Assembly (NCBI GenBank): GCA_023450335.1
Contig: JAEXHA010000168.1
Coordinates: 1 to 16,176, forward strand
Reading direction: 5' to 3'
Source of the DNA: Actinomycetes bacterium
GTDB taxonomy: Bacteria > Actinomycetota > Actinomycetes > Actinomycetales > Microbacteriaceae
Length of the DNA stretch: 16,176 nt
The position numbers and the translations under genes were made by a program. Shown one piece after another: positions 15,308 through 16,176 of the stretch (positions are counted from its first letter, which is position 1; each line of letters opens with the position of its first letter). The notes under the pieces are model-generated. The model ran no database searches. It saw only the letters and a list, made by a program, of their open reading frames with translations, and was not told where the DNA came from.

Positions 15308-16135
15308 ATGGCAAACTTCAGCATCGCCGACATCAAGACGCTGCGCGAGCAGCTGGGCACCGGCATGGTCGACACCAAGAAGGCGCTCGAGGAGGCCGAC
15401 GGCGACCTCGAGAAGGCCGTTGAGATCCTGCGCCTGAAGGGCGCGAAGGGCAACGCCAAGCGCGCCGACCGCTCGACCAGCGAGGGCCTGGTCGCCGCTG
15501 TGCGCAACGGCGACAAGGTGACGATCATCGAGCTCAACACCGAGACCGACTTCGTCGCCAAGAACGAGCGCTTCGGCGCCCTCGCCGACAAGGTGCTCGC
15601 CGCCGTGGCCGCTGCCGGTGCCGATTCGGTGGACGAGGCTCTCGCGGCCGACGCCGATGGCGCACCGGTCTCGCAGGTCATCTCGGACGAGGCCGCCATC
15701 ATCGGCGAGAAGGTCGAACTGCGTCGCGTGCGCACGCTCAGCGGCGACAACTTCGAGATCTACCTGCACAAGACCAGCAAGGACCTGCCGCCGCAGATCG
15801 GTGTGGTCGTCGCCTACAGCGGAGACGACGCCGAGACCGCGCGCAGCATCGCCCAGCACATCTCGTTCGCAAACCCGAGCTACCTCTCGCGCGACGACGT
15901 GCCCGAGGCGGACGTCGAGAAGGAGCGTGAGATCGTCACCGAGATCTCGCGCAACGAGGGCAAGCCCGAAGCGGCGCTGCCCAAGATCGTCGAGGGCCGC
16001 GTCAACGCGTACTTCAAGCAGGTCGCCCTGCTCGACCAGGACTACGCGAAGGACAACAAGCAGTCGGTGGCGAAGGTGGCTGCCGACGCCGGCATCACCG
16101 TCACCGATTTCGCCCGCTTCAAGGTCGGCGCGTAA
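15308..16135 (+). CDS. tsf: Translation elongation factor Ts
   Basis: EF-Ts exchanges GDP for GTP on EF-Tu. The 275-residue protein begins with the UBA-like domain (IADIKTLREQLGTGMVDTKKAL, 6-27, then GDLEKAVEILRLKG) and has the EF-Tu contact motif TDFVAKN (80-86). The two core subdomains follow, ending with EGRVNAYFKQVALLDQDYAKD. The ATG is preceded by AGGAG with 9 nt spacing. It follows rpsB after 68 bp that include a strong hairpin. A terminator lies 8 nt after its stop codon, so pyrH, the usual next gene, would need its own promoter. Confidence 0.98.
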   Translation: MANFSIADIKTLREQLGTGMVDTKKALEEADGDLEKAVEILRLKGAKGNAKRADRSTSEGLVAAVRNGDKVTIIELNTETDFVAKNERFGALADKVLAAVAAAGADSVDEALAADADGAPVSQVISDEAAIIGEKVELRRVRTLSGDNFEIYLHKTSKDLPPQIGVVVAYSGDDAETARSIAQHISFANPSYLSRDDVPEADVEKEREIVTEISRNEGKPEAALPKIVEGRVNAYFKQVALLDQDYAKDNKQSVAKVAADAGITVTDFARFKVGA

Positions 16136-16143
16136 TCATGCCG

Positions 16144-16175
16144 GGGGTCCGCATCTTCGGATGCGGACCCCTTTT
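16144..16175 (+). terminator. Intrinsic terminator of rpsB-tsf
   Basis: A 12-bp perfect stem (16144-16155 with 16160-16171) closes a very stable TTCG tetraloop and is followed by TTTT at the window end. It lies 8 nt after the tsf stop codon. Confidence 0.93.
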
Positions 16176-16176
16176 G

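Overview
The window is from a high-GC actinobacterium. Codons end almost always in G or C, -10 boxes are of the TANNNT type, and DUF2469, an actinobacterial hallmark protein, is present. The gene order (trmD, map, rplS, lepB, rnhB, DUF2469, yraN, comM-like, dprA, xerC, M23 peptidase, rpsB, tsf) is the conserved actinobacterial translation and housekeeping block, also known from mycobacteria with some insertions. A Microbacteriaceae member, probably Microbacterium or a close relative, is my inference; nothing here proves the genus.

Layout. (1) 1-5354 holds inorganic nitrogen metabolism wrapped around trmD. A diflavin reductase module, cut by the left edge, runs rightward. It is followed by trmD with its own probably leaderless promoter, and then by nirB-nirD, transcribed leftward and ending 8 bp from the trmD stop. 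The flavoprotein is likely the electron-input end of an assimilatory nitrate reductase, and NirBD reduces nitrite to ammonium. (2) 5355-7380 holds map (leftward), a divergent four-helix membrane protein of unknown function, and rplS with its own promoter, a structured leader and a strong terminator. (3) 7381-9345 holds lepB-rnhB (translationally coupled) and DUF2469. (4) 9346-13414 holds the DNA-processing genes yraN-comM-dprA (start and stop codons overlap), a degenerate 16-bp tandem repeat, and xerC. (5) 13501-14037 holds a leftward, secreted, degenerate M23/LytM protein. (6) 14038-16176 holds the rpsB promoter and long structured leader, rpsB, an intercistronic hairpin, tsf and a textbook terminator.

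Functionally most of the window is core: ribosome and translation (TrmD, L19, S2, EF-Ts), N-terminal protein maturation (Map, LepB), genome maintenance (RnhB, XerC) and DNA uptake or recombination (ComM-like, DprA, YraN). The accessory element is the nitrate/nitrite module. I found no CRISPR array, tRNA, rRNA, insertion sequence or phage, and no convincing new multigene system. The most interesting signals are small: a GAAC-N4-GTTC palindrome in the nirB leader, palindromes embedded in the rplS and divergent map promoters, a possible leaderless uORF and attenuator before rplS, a hairpin-rich rpsB leader, the tandem repeat at the dprA stop, and an M23 protein that lacks both catalytic histidines.
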